Notes: generated by a model from the sequence alone, not told the origin. A stretch of DNA of 64,000 bases from Neostapfia colusana (GCA_030760725.1 JASWHV010000012.1:49755652-49819651); one strand, 5' to 3'. Numbered from the stretch's first letter, positions 31,859 to 43,143 are shown. Program-made: numbers and translations.

Positions 31859-33405
31859 CTAGCGTCGCTCGTTGTGGTCGCAGGAGTCGGGGTCGGAGTG
31901 GCCGTAGACGGCTTTCAACGCCCTCTCGGCGTCTTCATACTCCATACCCCGCTCAGCGCCAGCCTCAGGTTCGACCTTTTGTTTGACTTCCCGCTGACGG
32001 AAGGGTGCACCATCTTGGCACGGCCGCTGCTGTTCCAGCTCACGGAAGCGTTCCGCGAACTTCTTGATCTCGCGGCAATCGTTATCGCCATGGCCGCCAG
32101 TGTTGTGCACCGGGCACCACTGACTGTCGTCGTCAGCGGACGACGGTCACGAGCGCTTGTCTGGGCGCGGCCCTCTGCAGCTGCTACTGCTGCTGCAGTG
32201 GGGGCTCCGGCCAGCGGCTTGTCCCTGCTGCCAGCCTTCTTCTTGCCGCTGCTCTGGGTTGCGGCTCCAATGGCGGACCCACTGGACTTCCTCTTGCTAG
32301 ACGGTGTGTGTCAGTTGCGGCCCTCCACGACCCTGGCACACTTGTCCGCCAAGCTGAAGAGCTCGGAGACGTCCTGCACATTGTGCGTGGCCAGCTTCTC
32401 GAGCATCTTCTTGTCGCGGACGCCCTGCCGGAAGGCGACGACAACGGAGGCATTGGAGATGCAGGGGATGGTGTTCCTAACCTGGAAGAAACGCAGGATG
32501 AAGGAGCGCAGCGACTCTCCTGGTTGCTGTTGCATGGCATGGAGGTCGGCCTCCGTGCCCGGCCGGGTGTAGAAACTCCCGAAGTTAGCCGTGAACTGAC
32601 GGCACATCTCTTCCCAGGAGGTTATAGACTCCTGGGGCAAGTTCATGAGCCATGACCGGGCCACGGGGAACTAGTTGGCCATGATGGTCTCATTCCCTCC
32701 TGCAGCTAGGATGGCCGTGGAGTAGATCTGCATGAACTCAACGGGGTTGATTGTCCCATCGAACTTCTCCGGCAAATGCGGCCGGAACCAACGCGGCCAC
32801 ACCGCTATTTGAAGGTGTGGCGCCAGAGCCATGCAGCCTCCCACTGAGCCTAGGGAGACGGGGTTCTGGCTCGCGTAGGTGGGGCGCGTGGTACCCGAGG
32901 TACCATACTCCTCCTCGAGGTTGCGGCGCCGCTCACGCTGTCGCTCGACGGTGACACGGCCATCTTCTTTCTGACGGCGGCGGTCCAGCTCGGCTCTGAG
33001 ATCTGCGGTGGAGAGTCTGGACGTCGTCGTCGAGCGGGTTGCTGCTGTCCTAGGCGGCAGCTGTACCGCCTCTGGTCGCTGCCTCTGGTGATACGGCGAG
33101 TTGAGCGCAGCGACGACCAGGTGGTCGACGTCGTTGCGCCATTGATCAGCAGCGAACGGGGAAGCTCCCGCGCTCGGGGGGTTGTGAAGGAGCGCGCGAG
33201 CTACTAGCAGCGCGCTCTCTGGGCTGGCTTCGGTCGGTGCTTGCGACGTCGTTGCCACCGAAGGTTGCCGAGAGGCAACGGGCACCGTCGCCGTAGGGAC
33301 TCGCGCCAATAGTCCCGCATTGGGACCAGAGGGCGCTTCCTGCTCCCACTGCCGCTGGCAGCGCGAGGGGCGGGAAGAACCTCCGACAGATTGGATGTTC
33401 ACCAT
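31859..33405 (-). pseudogene. gag: Tat element gag
   Basis: The likely start is MVNIQSVGG (33405), about 50 bp after the primer site. The N-terminal 130 residues are Ala/Pro/Ser-rich; a charged ADLRAELDRRRQKE helix follows, then the gag core with PEKFDGTINPVEFMQIYSTA and SWEEMCRQFTANFGSFYTRP. Nonsense codons stand at 32671-32673 (after TIMAN) and 32311-32313. After a frameshift near 32120 the C-terminal zinc-binding segment CPVHNTGGHGDNDCREIKKF appears, typical of Tat-lineage gag. The protein would build the particle; this copy cannot. Confidence 0.82.
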
Positions 33406-33443
33406 TGTGAGCTTCACGAACAGCTCCAAGAACCAAAAGCCCC

Positions 33444-33459
33444 CTTCCTGGCGTGCCAA
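33444..33459 (-). promoter_or_regulatory. Tat element primer-binding site
   Basis: The minus strand reads TTGGCACGCCAGGAA one base after the LTR end. It is not the initiator tRNA-Met site used by the other elements here; TGGC-type sites using other tRNAs are usual in Tat elements. I cannot name the tRNA with certainty. Confidence 0.6.
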
Positions 33460-33713
33460 ATGTCGAAGTGTTTGCTATGACATTTCCCCCGGTCTGCTCG
33501 GAAGCAGCCCGCGGAGGTTCTTTTTTTTCGGTGGGGCTAGAGGACCACGAAGGTCTGAGCGCAATGGAGAGAGAGAGACACGAGGATTTACGTGGTTCGG
33601 GCCACCGGAGCGTAAAACCCTACGTCCACGAGAGTGCTTGGTGTATTGCTTGCTCACGTATGAGGATGAGTTGGCTGGGTCGCGAACCCTTTGCCCGGAG
33701 GTTGCCCCGATCC

Positions 33714-33720
33714 TTTTATA
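33714..33720 (-). promoter_or_regulatory. TATA box of the Tat 5' LTR
   Basis: The minus strand reads CTATAAAAGGATC. It lies between the G-box array (upstream) and the primer-binding site (about 255 bp downstream), as expected for the U3/R junction. Confidence 0.75.
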
Positions 33721-34135
33721 GCTCAAGGTCCGGGCAGTTACAATGTGGCCCAGGGCCCGACAGGTGGCCCCGCGACTGTCTGTACCCTATACATGAGCTA
33801 GGGCTATATGTAATGTCGCTATCGGAGGAGTTAAGGCACGCCGCCTGACACGCCAGGCGCTTCTGACCGGGTTGCAGGTGATGATGAAGACCCCGTCTTG
33901 TCGCCGCGTCTTCCCACTCTGCTGAGCGGCTCTGTGCCGTTGGGCGGCACTGTTCCGCTGTCATGCCTCGCCGCCCTGTCTTGTCACCGTAATGGTGAAC
34001 AGGCGGAGGACGGAGGCGTGAGCCGTGAGCCATGCTTCTGGGGAAGGCACGAGCCTTGAATGTACGACCTGACAGCACACCTTGCTCTTTACTCCTTGGC
34101 TTCGTCGACCCACGGCCCCACGATGGATCGTGGGG

Positions 34136-34472
34136 CACGTGGCGGCTTCGGAGCTCTTATCGACGGGTTTGGAGCCAACTGACACGTGGTAGCTCCAGAC
34201 CTCGCCTCGACGGGGAGGCTCGGCCCAGAGCCCAGGGCGTGTGTCGGCTCTAGAACTCAAGCGCACGTGGCAGCCCTAGGGCTGACCTCGGGGCCAAGGG
34301 CACGTGGCGGCTCCGGAGTCCTCCTCAGCGGGGAGGTCCGACCCGGAGCCCGGGGAGACGTGGCAGCACCGGACCTTGCCTCAGCGGGGAGGCTAGGTCC
34401 GGGGCCAAGGACACGTGGCAGCGTCGGACCTTGCCTCAGCGGGGGGCCAGGTCCGGGGCCAAGGACACGTGG
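34136..34472 (-). promoter_or_regulatory. G-box/ABRE-like array in the Tat U3
   Basis: CACGTGG occurs at 34136, 34183, 34264, 34301, 34412 and 34466, and ACGTGG at 34358, each within a similar GC-rich unit. CACGTG and ACGTGGC are the cores of the plant G-box and ABA-response element bound by bZIP and bHLH factors. The array lies 400-750 bp upstream of the TATA box. Confidence 0.7.
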
Positions 34473-34598
34473 TCGTGCCAGGGCCCACCTCGACACGGAG
34501 GCGAGGCCCGGATTGTCTTCAACCTTCCACGCGGGGGTACCCGGTCTTGAGGGTACCGACAGACGCTTAGGCGACGCCTTAACGACTATGCTAATATT

Positions 34599-34842
34599 TT
34601 CTATGTAACTAACAACATATAAGCCACATGAAATTAAAGCAGTCCATACTAATTGCAGGCAGCTTATAAGAAAGCTTCGAAATTAAAAGTAACAACTGGT
34701 TGACACTTGACAGTAGACGCATGTTCCCACTAAACTAAACAGAGAATTTTAACTGGTACAGACAGTCCAAATGCCTGTGCATGGAATCGCTTTAATTTTG
34801 TGGCATTCGGTTGAACATTCATGCTAGCCAGGCTTCCAAATC
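34599..34842. other. AT-rich spacer right of the hAT-like element
   Basis: No gene, LTR end or repeat was recognised. This is the continuation of the pre-insertion sequence left of 14305. Confidence 0.4.
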
Positions 34843-35381
34843 GCCGCCTGGACGCCCAGGCGCCCAGACGGCGGCGGCGGGCGGCGCCAGCAGAAGGGCA
34901 GAGGCGGCGGGCGAAGGGGCGAGGGTGGGCAGGCGGCGCCGGTAGGAGGGCAGAGGCAGCGGGCGAAGGGGTGCGGGCGGGCGGTGGCGGACGGGCGGGC
35001 GCCGGCGAGCAAACGGGTGCGGTCGGGCAGGCAGGCTGGCGCGGCCGGGCAGGCGGGCTCGGTCGGGCGGTCGGCCCGATTAAGGAGGATCTCATCCGAC
35101 GGTCCTGATTTCAGATCCGGCCACATATATCTAACCACCCCTAACCCTAACTCTTTCCTCCCTCACTCCCTCTCTCTTCCTCCACGGGTGGCAGGCAGAG
35201 AGCGGCGGCGACATCGCTGCGCCAGCGAGTGAGGTAACGGCGGCGGCGGGGGCAGCAACAGCGGCGGCAGCGACCCTGCTGTGGCAGAGAGGGTGGCAAT
35301 GGCGACGGCCGCGGCAACCGCTGGCCAGGCGAGGCGGCCGGCCATGGCGTCCGGGCCGGAGCGCCTGGATGCCTAGGCGGC
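34843..35381. mobile_element. GC-rich inverted-repeat element, probably non-autonomous
   Basis: GCCGCCTGGACGCCCAGGCG at the left faces its near-inverse at about 35358-35381 (the reverse complement starts GCCGCCTAGGCATCCAGGCG). A GGCGGGC-type low-complexity core follows on the left; 35110-35345 resembles a plant gene leader (CCCTAACCCTAACTC, then CT-rich). GGCGCCTAGCCGACGCC near the right end resembles the GGCGACGCC motif of the hAT-like element. Exact ends and TSD were not found. Confidence 0.4.
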
Positions 35382-35400
35382 GCCTAGCCGACGCCTTTTA

Positions 35401-36205
35401 AATGCTGATGCCAGCAACTAAAGATGATAAGCATTCTCAAAAATAATAGGCGGAAACGTCCAGTTATCAGCATTATAAACCCTAAATCCCGGGACAGGTA
35501 AATCCTGGGGGCAATAAAGCTTACCGAAACCCTTCCTCCCAGGCAGGGTGCTTTCTTGGGAACAGCTCCACGGCCGACAGCAGAGAGAAAGTGGCCTGAC
35601 GGAGAAGAAGGCGAGAACACAGTCACTTGGCCCCAAATCGTAGACAAATCTTGCGAATGATTTTGAAAGCGGAAAGCAAAGAAAAGAAAAAAAAACTTGC
35701 GCAAAAGAGAAGGGGGAGCACGTGTTCTAGGGTGAAAATCTGAAACGGAATCCTCAAATATCTCGCCGCCGCAGCTCGCGGTGGTGCGCCCGGCTCTCTC
35801 GCACTAGGATGGAGACGACACCGGCCACGGTGCCGCGCGTCGGAGCGAGGATGGTGGGAGTTGGGGCTCGGCCGCTAGTAGCCCAAGGGATGGGATGGGT
35901 GCCTTCGGTTGCTGCCCTAAAAAATAAAAATAAAACACATTTAGGTTCAATAAATCTTCGAATTAGCACGGTCCCAAGAAGAAGAAAATCTTTGACTCCG
36001 TACGGCTAAGTGTATTTACAACTAACAATTATGCTAATTGTTGACACATGTGACGGTCAACGGAGATCTGTCTACCCAGTATTTTGAAATACTGCTATTT
36101 GATAGGGTGAACGTGTATTAGCACGGTCCCGTGAATGTTTGCATGCGTTGTATTTCAGAAGGAAAAAAAAAAGTTTTTTCACACATAATCAAGCACTTCA
36201 CAAGC
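35401..36205. other. Unassigned, possibly low-copy sequence
   Basis: No retroelement protein, PBS or LTR is visible. There is a GC-rich island near 35760-35900 within AT-rich sequence; short open frames on both strands match no family I know. ATTAGCACGGTCCC occurs twice (about 35962 and 36117), and AGTATTTTGAAATACT (near 36079) is a perfect palindrome, which may mark a small MITE. Confidence 0.35.
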
Positions 36206-36408
36206 TCATTTGTGAACCGAAGCAAAACACTGAGAACAATAGCATCCAGCATTCTTGACAGGGAGGAAATGATGACTGTTTAGGATGATGTTTTTTCTCA
36301 AATCCCTCACAAATTTGTGCTGAGCTTCCTTAAGCTGGACCAATTCCTCAAGCAACGTGTAAGCAGCTACCATGAATGTCATATTATCATCCAGTAGCAG
36401 ATCCAGAC
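36206..36408 (-). other. Possible host exon or short ORF split by Copia-2 (3' part)
   Basis: If Copia-2 and one copy of its CAGAC duplication are removed, the minus strand has an open frame of 81 codons, from ATG at 61248-61246 through 61206, then 36408 down to the TGA at 36206. The segment includes MTFMVAAYTLLEELVQLKEA and ends GCYCSQCFASVHK, with amphipathic helical character and no known family. It may be a gene fragment or chance. Confidence 0.3.
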
Positions 36409-36544
36409 TGATAGAGTGTAAAGCAGCTTGTATAGCTGAGCAACGAGTTATTCCTATACCTACGGATCGCGTACAAGCGAGAGCAGCAGACTCGGTCGAG
36501 CGTGGCGATCAGTAGACCGATCCTGAGTTGCTGGACGTGGTCAT
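36409..36544 (-). repeat. Copia-2 3' LTR, truncated
   Basis: It starts TGATAGAGTG like the right LTR, follows it to GTGGTCAT and then passes into integrase sequence. Relative to the other LTR it lacks about 34 bp around the TATA box and the first 55-60 bp of U3. Confidence 0.85.
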
Positions 36545-36645
36545 GACATAGCCTCATTCTTATGTCGCATTGGAAAGGTCCATACACAATGAGAAAAGTC
36601 ATCAAGAAGAACCAAGTAATATTGAAAACCTGAAAAACTAAGTAC
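36545..36645 (-). pseudogene. pol: Copia-2 integrase core fragment
   Basis: The minus strand reads VLSFSGFQYYLVLLDDFSHC then VWTFPMRHKNEAM, the continuation of the core after HADVWTSP. It then jumps into the 3' LTR, so about 3 kb of pol has been deleted. Confidence 0.8.
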
Positions 36646-36651
36646 GCAAGA

Positions 36652-37583
36652 CGACGAGGACATCACAACAGTGGATACTCACATTGATATACAAGGACCA
36701 ATCATAAGAGCACGAGCACGGTTACTAAATCAGCAGGTGAACTCGTTTCTAACTTTCTACCCATGTGATTTTGAGAATGGATTGCTATTGAATGATTTAA
36801 TTGTTATTAGGAACCATGGACATGATCAACAAGTAAAGGGAGAAGGATTTGGGGACGTGGAGAACCAGATGGGACGTCCACAAGTTGATGGAAACAGACA
36901 CCGACTCGGACTCGAGTTCAACTCGGAGTCCAGGAGCGTTCCATCTTAAAACGGACGCCTATGATGCATATGGACTCCGTCTTCGACGTTCTACATATGC
37001 CAGTCCATCTTAAAACAGACGCCTAGGATGCATATGGACTCCGTCTTCGATGTTCTACATATGCATGGAAAGATGAGAAGATAAACTTTTCAATGGTTCT
37101 GGTCCCACATTAAAATTCGTCAGGAGTCATTAGGAGTTATCGAAACAAGTTGAATTCAGAGTTCTGTCCGGTGTTGCACCACCGTATTGGGCTTTTGGGC
37201 CTTGTATCCCATATGAGTCCAGTAGGGATGCGTCTAAGGGTCTTATGGACGAACCCTAGCCTTTAAATACAGCAGCCGCCGGCCATATTCGATGGGTTTT
37301 TCTTAGATAAACAGCCACCGTTCTACGGTTTTTGTGAAACCCCAACTTCGTGACTTTCAGGGATTGCAGGGGTTCTATGTTTTTGCTCGTGTTCTCGGTT
37401 GCACCTGCAGGGATTAGCCTTCTTGGCGAGGTCAAGCGTGTGCTGCACGGTTAATAACCAACGGAGCAGTGGTGTAGTGATTGCAGGGGTGTTCGAACTG
37501 CTCGAGTGCCGCGGATCATCAACGTTGAGTTCTCCATCTCAATCGACCTACCTTTCGAAAGATCGGGCCTAAACTACTCATCA
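36652..37583 (+). repeat. CRM-like element 5' LTR
   Basis: It matches the right LTR from GAGGACATCACAA to CTAAACTACTCA. The first bases are CGACGAGG where the right LTR has TGATGAGG, suggesting two T-to-C changes. It has an extra 64 bp tandem copy (36940-37003, repeated at 37004). Confidence 0.82.
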
Positions 37584-37585
37584 TT

Positions 37586-37595
37586 TGGTATCAGA
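37586..37595 (+). promoter_or_regulatory. CRM-like element primer-binding site
   Basis: TGGTATCAGA follows the 5' LTR and matches initiator tRNA-Met for ten bases. Confidence 0.8.
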
Positions 37596-38879
37596 TTTCA
37601 GGTTGCCCGTGAGGTACTTTGATTTCCCACTAGATTAGTTTTTATTTTTCATACCTAGAGTCCACAAAAAAAGCCACAAAAAAACATATCGTGTTTACCG
37701 ATTCCTAGACCATAGTGCCTGCAATTTTTGTTTTTCAGTTTGCATTGTTGAGTTTGCATTCGTGTGGTCGAGTCTTGTTGCTGGTTTAGCTTTGTGTTTT
37801 TTGGGTCGTAGTTATCAGTTTTATTCCTTGTTTTTCTTGCTGCTCACCTATTCCACAATCCCTAAACAACAAACCGAGCCTCCAACATCATCGGTTTGCC
37901 CTAGCTAGCCGCCTTGCGTGAACTCCCGCATCGCCAACCCTAGAACAGGTGACAAACCATTGTGTCAACCCTCCTTGATTCATCACACAATATCCCATCG
38001 GTCGCCATTGCTAAATTCTGATTGTTTCGCACATCCTATTACGAGATCTTCTTCACAACCGAGTTTGAATCAACATAAAAAACAGTAACCCGGGTAGCCT
38101 ATCTTAAAACTGCCATAACTTTTGCATACGAACTCAAAATCGGGTGAATTATTTTTTCAAATTGATCTACTCGAAATTTCACAACCGATTTCCACAGTTT
38201 TGGCGTGTTCGGTGAAATTTGTTTGGCCAAATTCCCCTCGGAAGATAGACTATCAGGCCTCCAAAGTTTTAGCCCAGATTTTAAAGAATCTTACTGATTT
38301 TCTATAGGCCACATCTTACATCCAATTGAGCTGCAAAGTTGTGTGATTTCTATTTTCGTGCTCTCGAGTAAATAAAAAATATCAAAAAAATTATTAAAAA
38401 ATAGTAAAGAGAGCACAGATATTAAAGCATTGACAGCACACACTTGAAAACAGTTGGCCTATACACTTGTGATGTACTTCTTGGTTATATCTTTCTGATT
38501 TTCTATTTGCGTTTCTGCTACCTTGTATTGTGCTAGGCCTAGGACACTTGTTAACCAGCAACAGTTCCTACATTGAATACTTATTCAACTTTGTTTGCTG
38601 TTAACGATTTTTTTTTGCTTATTAGCCACCATATTGTGCCATCCAAGGTCCACTTTTCCTCTTGAGCAGAACAGGTACCTTTGCAATCACTCTACGCTTC
38701 ATTGGTTCTCACCGTCCACCGTTTACCACCTGCTGTGTTGGTAAGAACACTTATAAGAACGTGGTAAGACGCTTGAGAGAGAGAGAGATTGTTTCCTTCC
38801 TTCCACTTTTCACATTGCCACTATCCTTTGTAGTTGATAAGGATAACATATTTTTGTTGTCTTTTTTTTACTACTAACA
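37596..38879 (+). other. Long untranslated leader of the CRM-like element
   Basis: About 1.3 kb of AT-rich sequence lies between the primer site and the gag ATG. It has no long open frame and no family match; several ATG triplets start short frames. It may hold packaging and translation-control sequence. Confidence 0.55.
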
Positions 38880-40550
38880 ATGACAGAAGATAAAAGAGAT
38901 AATGAATGTGTTCAACATGCTGAGTTGCGTGACATGATGAGGGAAATGACAGATATGTTCACCAAAACCCAAGCATCGATAGAGGCGTCATTGACGACCT
39001 TGAATCGCCAACTTGCTGATCTTGGTGTTCGGATGGATACTCTTGAGGCGCGGCTGCCTCTCGCTGAAGATCGTGAAGATGGTGCTTATAATATGGAAGA
39101 TCATAACAATCAACCATGACTTCCACTTTATCTACGAGGTATGGGGGGTAATAATCGTTATAATTACAATGATTGTTATAACAATTTTAATCGCCCTCTT
39201 GATGATCCTTTTGCTAAAGTCAAATTTACTATACCCTCTTTTTCTGGTGCTTATGATGCTGAGACATATCTTGATTGGGAGATGACAGTAGAGCAGAAAT
39301 TTAATGCCCACCTTGTTCCTGAACAACATAGAGTTCATCAAGCCACTAGTGAGTTTAAGGATTTTGCTATCATATGGTGGAATGAACTTGTTAAAACTAG
39401 AACGGATCCTCCAACATGGGATAGATTAAAGGAAGCTATGCGTATTCATTTTGTTCCTCCTTCTTTTCAGCGGGACCTTCGTAAAAATTGCAGCGTTTAG
39501 GCCAAGGTAACAAGTCCATAGAGGAGTATTATCAAGAGTTACAAAAGGGTATGTTGTGCTGTGGGGTAGTAGAGGACATGGATGATAAAATAGCTCATTT
39601 TTTATGGAGGGTTGAGGCGTGAAATTCAGTACATTGTTGATTATAAGGAATATGACACTGTTAACAGATTATTTCAGCTGGCTATGTTGGCAGAAAAAGA
39701 ATTGCAGGGCCGCCAACAGCAGCAGCACCAACGCACGAGGAGCACCTTCACACTGCGTTCGACATCTACACCATCCAAAACAGCACCATCTTCGAGTTTT
39801 CCTACTGCCACTACACCATCCAATGGTGTACAACAAACTTCATCTACTGCTCCATTTCCTCGCGCGCCGGAGGGCAGCAAGACGACACCATTCAAGCTTA
39901 CGTCTTCCACTCCTTCCACGAGTCAAACTTCTAACATTAAGTGTCACCGCTGCCAGGGAGTTGGTCATGTGATGAAAGATTGCCCTAGCAAACGAGCATA
40001 CATAACACGAGATGATGGCGGGTATGATAGTACTTCGGATGTTGAAGATGAATATTCTATTGCTACTAACGTTGCAGGACCAAAAGATGACCACTATAGC
40101 ACAGATGAAGAGGTACTTGGTACTGCAGCAACGGAAAATTATAGAAGCATAATTGTGCAGCGTGCTTTGAGCTCCAAAGTTGAGGTGGATGGCAAGCTAC
40201 AACGACACAATCTTTTTCACATGTTTCTCATCGTCAAGGATTGCCGTGTGCACACTATAATTGATGGGGGCAGCTGCAACAACTTGGTGAACACGGGTGT
40301 GGTCAAGAAACCTGGGTTGACAACAAGAGCACACCCTCATCCATACCACATTCAGTGGTTCAACAACAGCAGTAAGGTTAGGGTAACACAAACATCGAGG
40401 GTATATTTTTTGATTGGTTCTTAACATGATTTTACCGATTTTGATGTCGTATCTATGGATGCTTGTTCTCTTTTGTTAGGACGTCCTTGGGAATTTGATA
40501 CGGATGCTATTCATCATGGTAGAACTAATAAATATACTCTGATGCATAAA
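38880..40550 (+). pseudogene. gag: CRM-like element gag and protease
   Basis: The ATG at 38880 starts MTEDKRDNECVQHAEL with a coiled-coil-like N terminus. TGA at 39117-39119 breaks it; in phase from 39120 come the NNRYNYND region and the gag core (FTIPSFSGAYDAETYLDWEM, then IIWWNELVKTR). Frameshifts in A and T runs near 39484 and 39603 follow. The frame at 39612-40424 holds the end of the core, a Ser/Thr/Pro-rich linker, a CCHC knuckle, CHRCQGVGHVMKDC (near 39943), and protease with IIDGGSCNNLVN. TAA at 40422-40424, then in phase CSLLLGRPWEFD, the protease C-terminal signature, and a frameshift near 40550. Confidence 0.85.
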
Positions 40551-40563
40551 GGAAAAAATCACT

Positions 40564-43143
40564 TTGCTTCCTATGACTCCTGCTGAAATTGTACATTTTG
40601 AGAAAAGTAAAACACGTGATGATAAGGCAACAAAATCACTAGACTCTGAAAAACAGCAAGTAATTAAGTTAAAATCACCTTCGTTGCTTACAACTAAATC
40701 TGACCTTGCTGATTTATTTAATACCAAGGGGACGTACTACGCTTTAGTATGCACAGAAGCCATGTTTTCAATTCATGAAGTGTCCATGGCATTGCTCCCT
40801 GCTGTTGCTAACCTTTTGCAGGATTTTGCGGATGTGTTTCCCCCCGAGATACCCCCTGGATTACCACCTATGAGGGGCATTGAACATAAGATCGACTTGA
40901 TTCCAGGGGCAAGTTTGCCAAATCGTGTGGCATACAGGGCGAATCCGAAAGAGACAAGGGAAATTCAACGACAAGTTCAAGATCTTTTAAACCGCAGGTA
41001 TATTCGTGAAAGCCTTAGTCCTTGTTCTGTTCCTGTTCTTTTGGTTCCTAAGTAAGATGGTAGTTGGCGCATGTGTGTTGATTGTAGAGCGATTAATAAC
41101 ATCACCATTCAATATCGTTATCCTATTCCTCGCTTAGATGACACGCTTGATGAATTGAGTGGTGCTATTATTTTCACAAAAATTGACTTGCGTAGTGGTT
41201 ACCACCAAATTAGAATGGCACTAGGAGATGAATGGAAAACTGCATTTAAAACCAAGTTTGGACTTTATGAGTGGTTAGTAGTGTCTTTTGGTTTAACTAA
41301 TGCACCTAGCACTTTTATGCGATTAATGAACAAGGTTTTACGTGCTTTTATTGGAAAATTTGTGGTGGTTTACTTCGATGATATCCTCATTTACAGCAAG
41401 TCATATGACAAACATCTTAATCATTTACGTGCTGTTTTCAGTGTCTTGAGAGATGCACGTTTGTTTGGTAACCTCGAAAAGTGCGTCTTTTGCACCAATC
41501 GAGTTTCATTTCTTGAATATGTCGTTTCATCGCGGGGAATTGAGATGGATGAGGCAAAAACTGTGGCGATCACTAGCTGGCCAACTCTATCGACCGTAAC
41601 GCAGGTGCATAGTTTTCTTGGTCTTGCAGGTTTTTATCGACACTTTGTGCGGGATTTCAGCACCATTGCAGCACCCCTCCATGAACTGACGAAGAAGGCA
41701 ATGCAGTTTCGATGGGGCGAACAGCAGCAACAAGCTTTTGATGTTCTCAAATCAAAGCTTACACAAGCACCATTGCTACAACTTCCTGATTTTGACAAGA
41801 CATTTGAGCTAGAATGTGATGCAAGCGACATTGGTATTGGAGGTGTTCTCATACAAGGAGGTAAACCCGTTGCATTCTTTAGTGAAAAATTGCATGGTCC
41901 TTCTCTGAATTATTCTACTTATGATAAGGAATTGTATGCCTTAGTGCGAGTTCTACAAACTTGGCAATATTACCTTTGGTCTAAGGAGTTCGTCATACAT
42001 TCCGATCATGAATCTTTAAAGTATCTTAAGTGCCAAAACAATCTAAATAAACGACATGCTAAACGGATTGAGTTCATAGAATCATTTCCATACATCATTA
42101 AGAGTAAGAAAGGGAAGGAGAATGTTATTGCAGATGCATTATCTAGACGTTACACCATGTTGTCCCAACTTGATCATAAAATATTTGGTTTAGAAACAAT
42201 AAAAGGATTATATCCTACTGATTTGGACTTCAAAGATGCCTTTGAAAATTGTAGAGAAGGAAGAACATGAAATAAATATGTACTACGGGAGGGCCTCCTC
42301 TATCGTGCTAACAAGCTATGTGTTCCTGCTAGTTCCGTTCACCTATTACTTTTGCAGGAAGCACATGGAGGAGGTTTGATAGGATATTTTGGAGTGAAGA
42401 AAACGGAGGACATGCTGGCCACACACCTCTTCTGTCCAAAGATGAGACGTGATGTCGAGCGCTACGTGTCCCGATGCACTACTTGCAATAAAGCTAAGTC
42501 TCGAATTAACCCACATGGTCTTTATATGACTCTTCCTGTTCCTAGTGTACCTTGGCAGGATATTTCCATGGATTTTGTTTTGGGATTGCCTAGGGCTAAG
42601 AGGGGGAGGGATAGTATTTTTGTGGTTGTTGATCGTTTCTCCAAAATGGCACATTTTATATCTTGTCATAAGAATGATAATGCCTCGCACATTGTTGATT
42701 TGTTTATGACAGAAATTATTCATTTACATGGTGTACCAAAGACCATTGTTTCTGATTGTGATGCAAAATTTTTAAGTCATTTTTGGAGAACTTTGTGGTA
42801 TAAATTGGGAACCAAGCTTCTGTTTTCAACCACATGTCACCCACAAACTGATGGACAAACTGAGGTAGTAAATCGTACTCTATCCACTATGTTGCGGGCT
42901 GTTTTAAAAATAAATTTAAAGGGTTGGGAGGATTGTTTACCACATATAGAATTTACTTACAACATGTCAGTTCACTCTACTACAAAGGTAAGCCCATTCC
43001 AGGTAGGGTATGGTTTCAATCCCCGTGCTCCTATTGATTTATTACCTTTGCCTCCTTCTGAAACTATAAATTTGGATGCTACACAACGATCTGAATTCAT
43101 TCTTAAGATGCATGAAACTACAAAGAAAATATTGAAAGGATGA
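40564..43143 (+). pseudogene. pol: CRM-like element reverse transcriptase, RNase H and integrase
   Basis: The single phase is broken by TAA at 41053-41055 and TGA at 42268-42270, ending at TGA 43141-43143. Reverse transcriptase: PPGLPPMRGIEHKIDL, DLRSGYHQIRM and an intact YFDDILIYS (near 41372). RNase H: ELECDASDIGIGGVL, TYDKELYAL, HSDHESLKYL and ADALSRRYTML. Integrase: zinc finger ending CTTCNKAKS, core with ISMDFVLGLPR, VSDCDAKFLSHFW and DGQTEVVNRTL, so the DDE residues are present. The stops probably arose from AAA or AAG to TAA and CGA or TGG to TGA-type changes; I did not infer which. Confidence 0.88.

Larger units (their letters stand above)
15037..34561 (-). mobile_element. Tat-type Ty3/gypsy element, internally deleted and interrupted by Tekay-1
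   Basis: Each LTR totals 1101 bp. The 5' LTR is 33461-34561 and the 3' LTR is 15037-16039 plus 28907-29004, split by Tekay-1. GACGC flanks the whole element (15032-15036 and 34562-34566). The 4.5 kb interior holds gag, a fragment of the RNase H-integrase junction, and a long non-coding 3' region with tandem repeats. Protease and reverse transcriptase are missing, so it was a non-autonomous or deleted copy. The Tat assignment rests on the gag shape, the integrase fragment and the TGGCACGCC-type primer site. Confidence 0.9.
33461..34561 (-). repeat. Tat element 5' LTR (1101 bp)
   Basis: The ends are TGTCG...CGACA, a 5 bp perfect inverted repeat. Transcription runs leftward. U3 (33722-34561) carries an array of roughly 55-60 bp units with CACGTGG motifs, and a TATA box is at 33714-33720. 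It matches the split left LTR along its whole length with scattered substitutions. Confidence 0.93.
14313..34590. mobile_element. Non-autonomous hAT-like element (about 750 bp) split by the Tat nest
   Basis: Left part 14313-15036 and right part 34562-34590 join through the GACGC target site of the Tat element. The termini are inverted: CATAGTTATTAAGG on the left, and on the right CATAGTCGTTAAGG (reverse complement). They are flanked by CTAACATT (14305-14312) and CTAATATT (34591-34598), an 8 bp duplication with one mismatch, the size expected for hAT. GTAAGGCG/GGCGACGCC motifs recur near both ends. The middle is a GC-rich array. No transposase is encoded, so it would depend on an autonomous relative. 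Confidence 0.7.

Noticed and set aside
35384..35704. 106-codon minus-strand frame as a host gene
   Set aside because: Hydrophobic low-complexity composition without a recognised domain or splice context; not reported as a gene.
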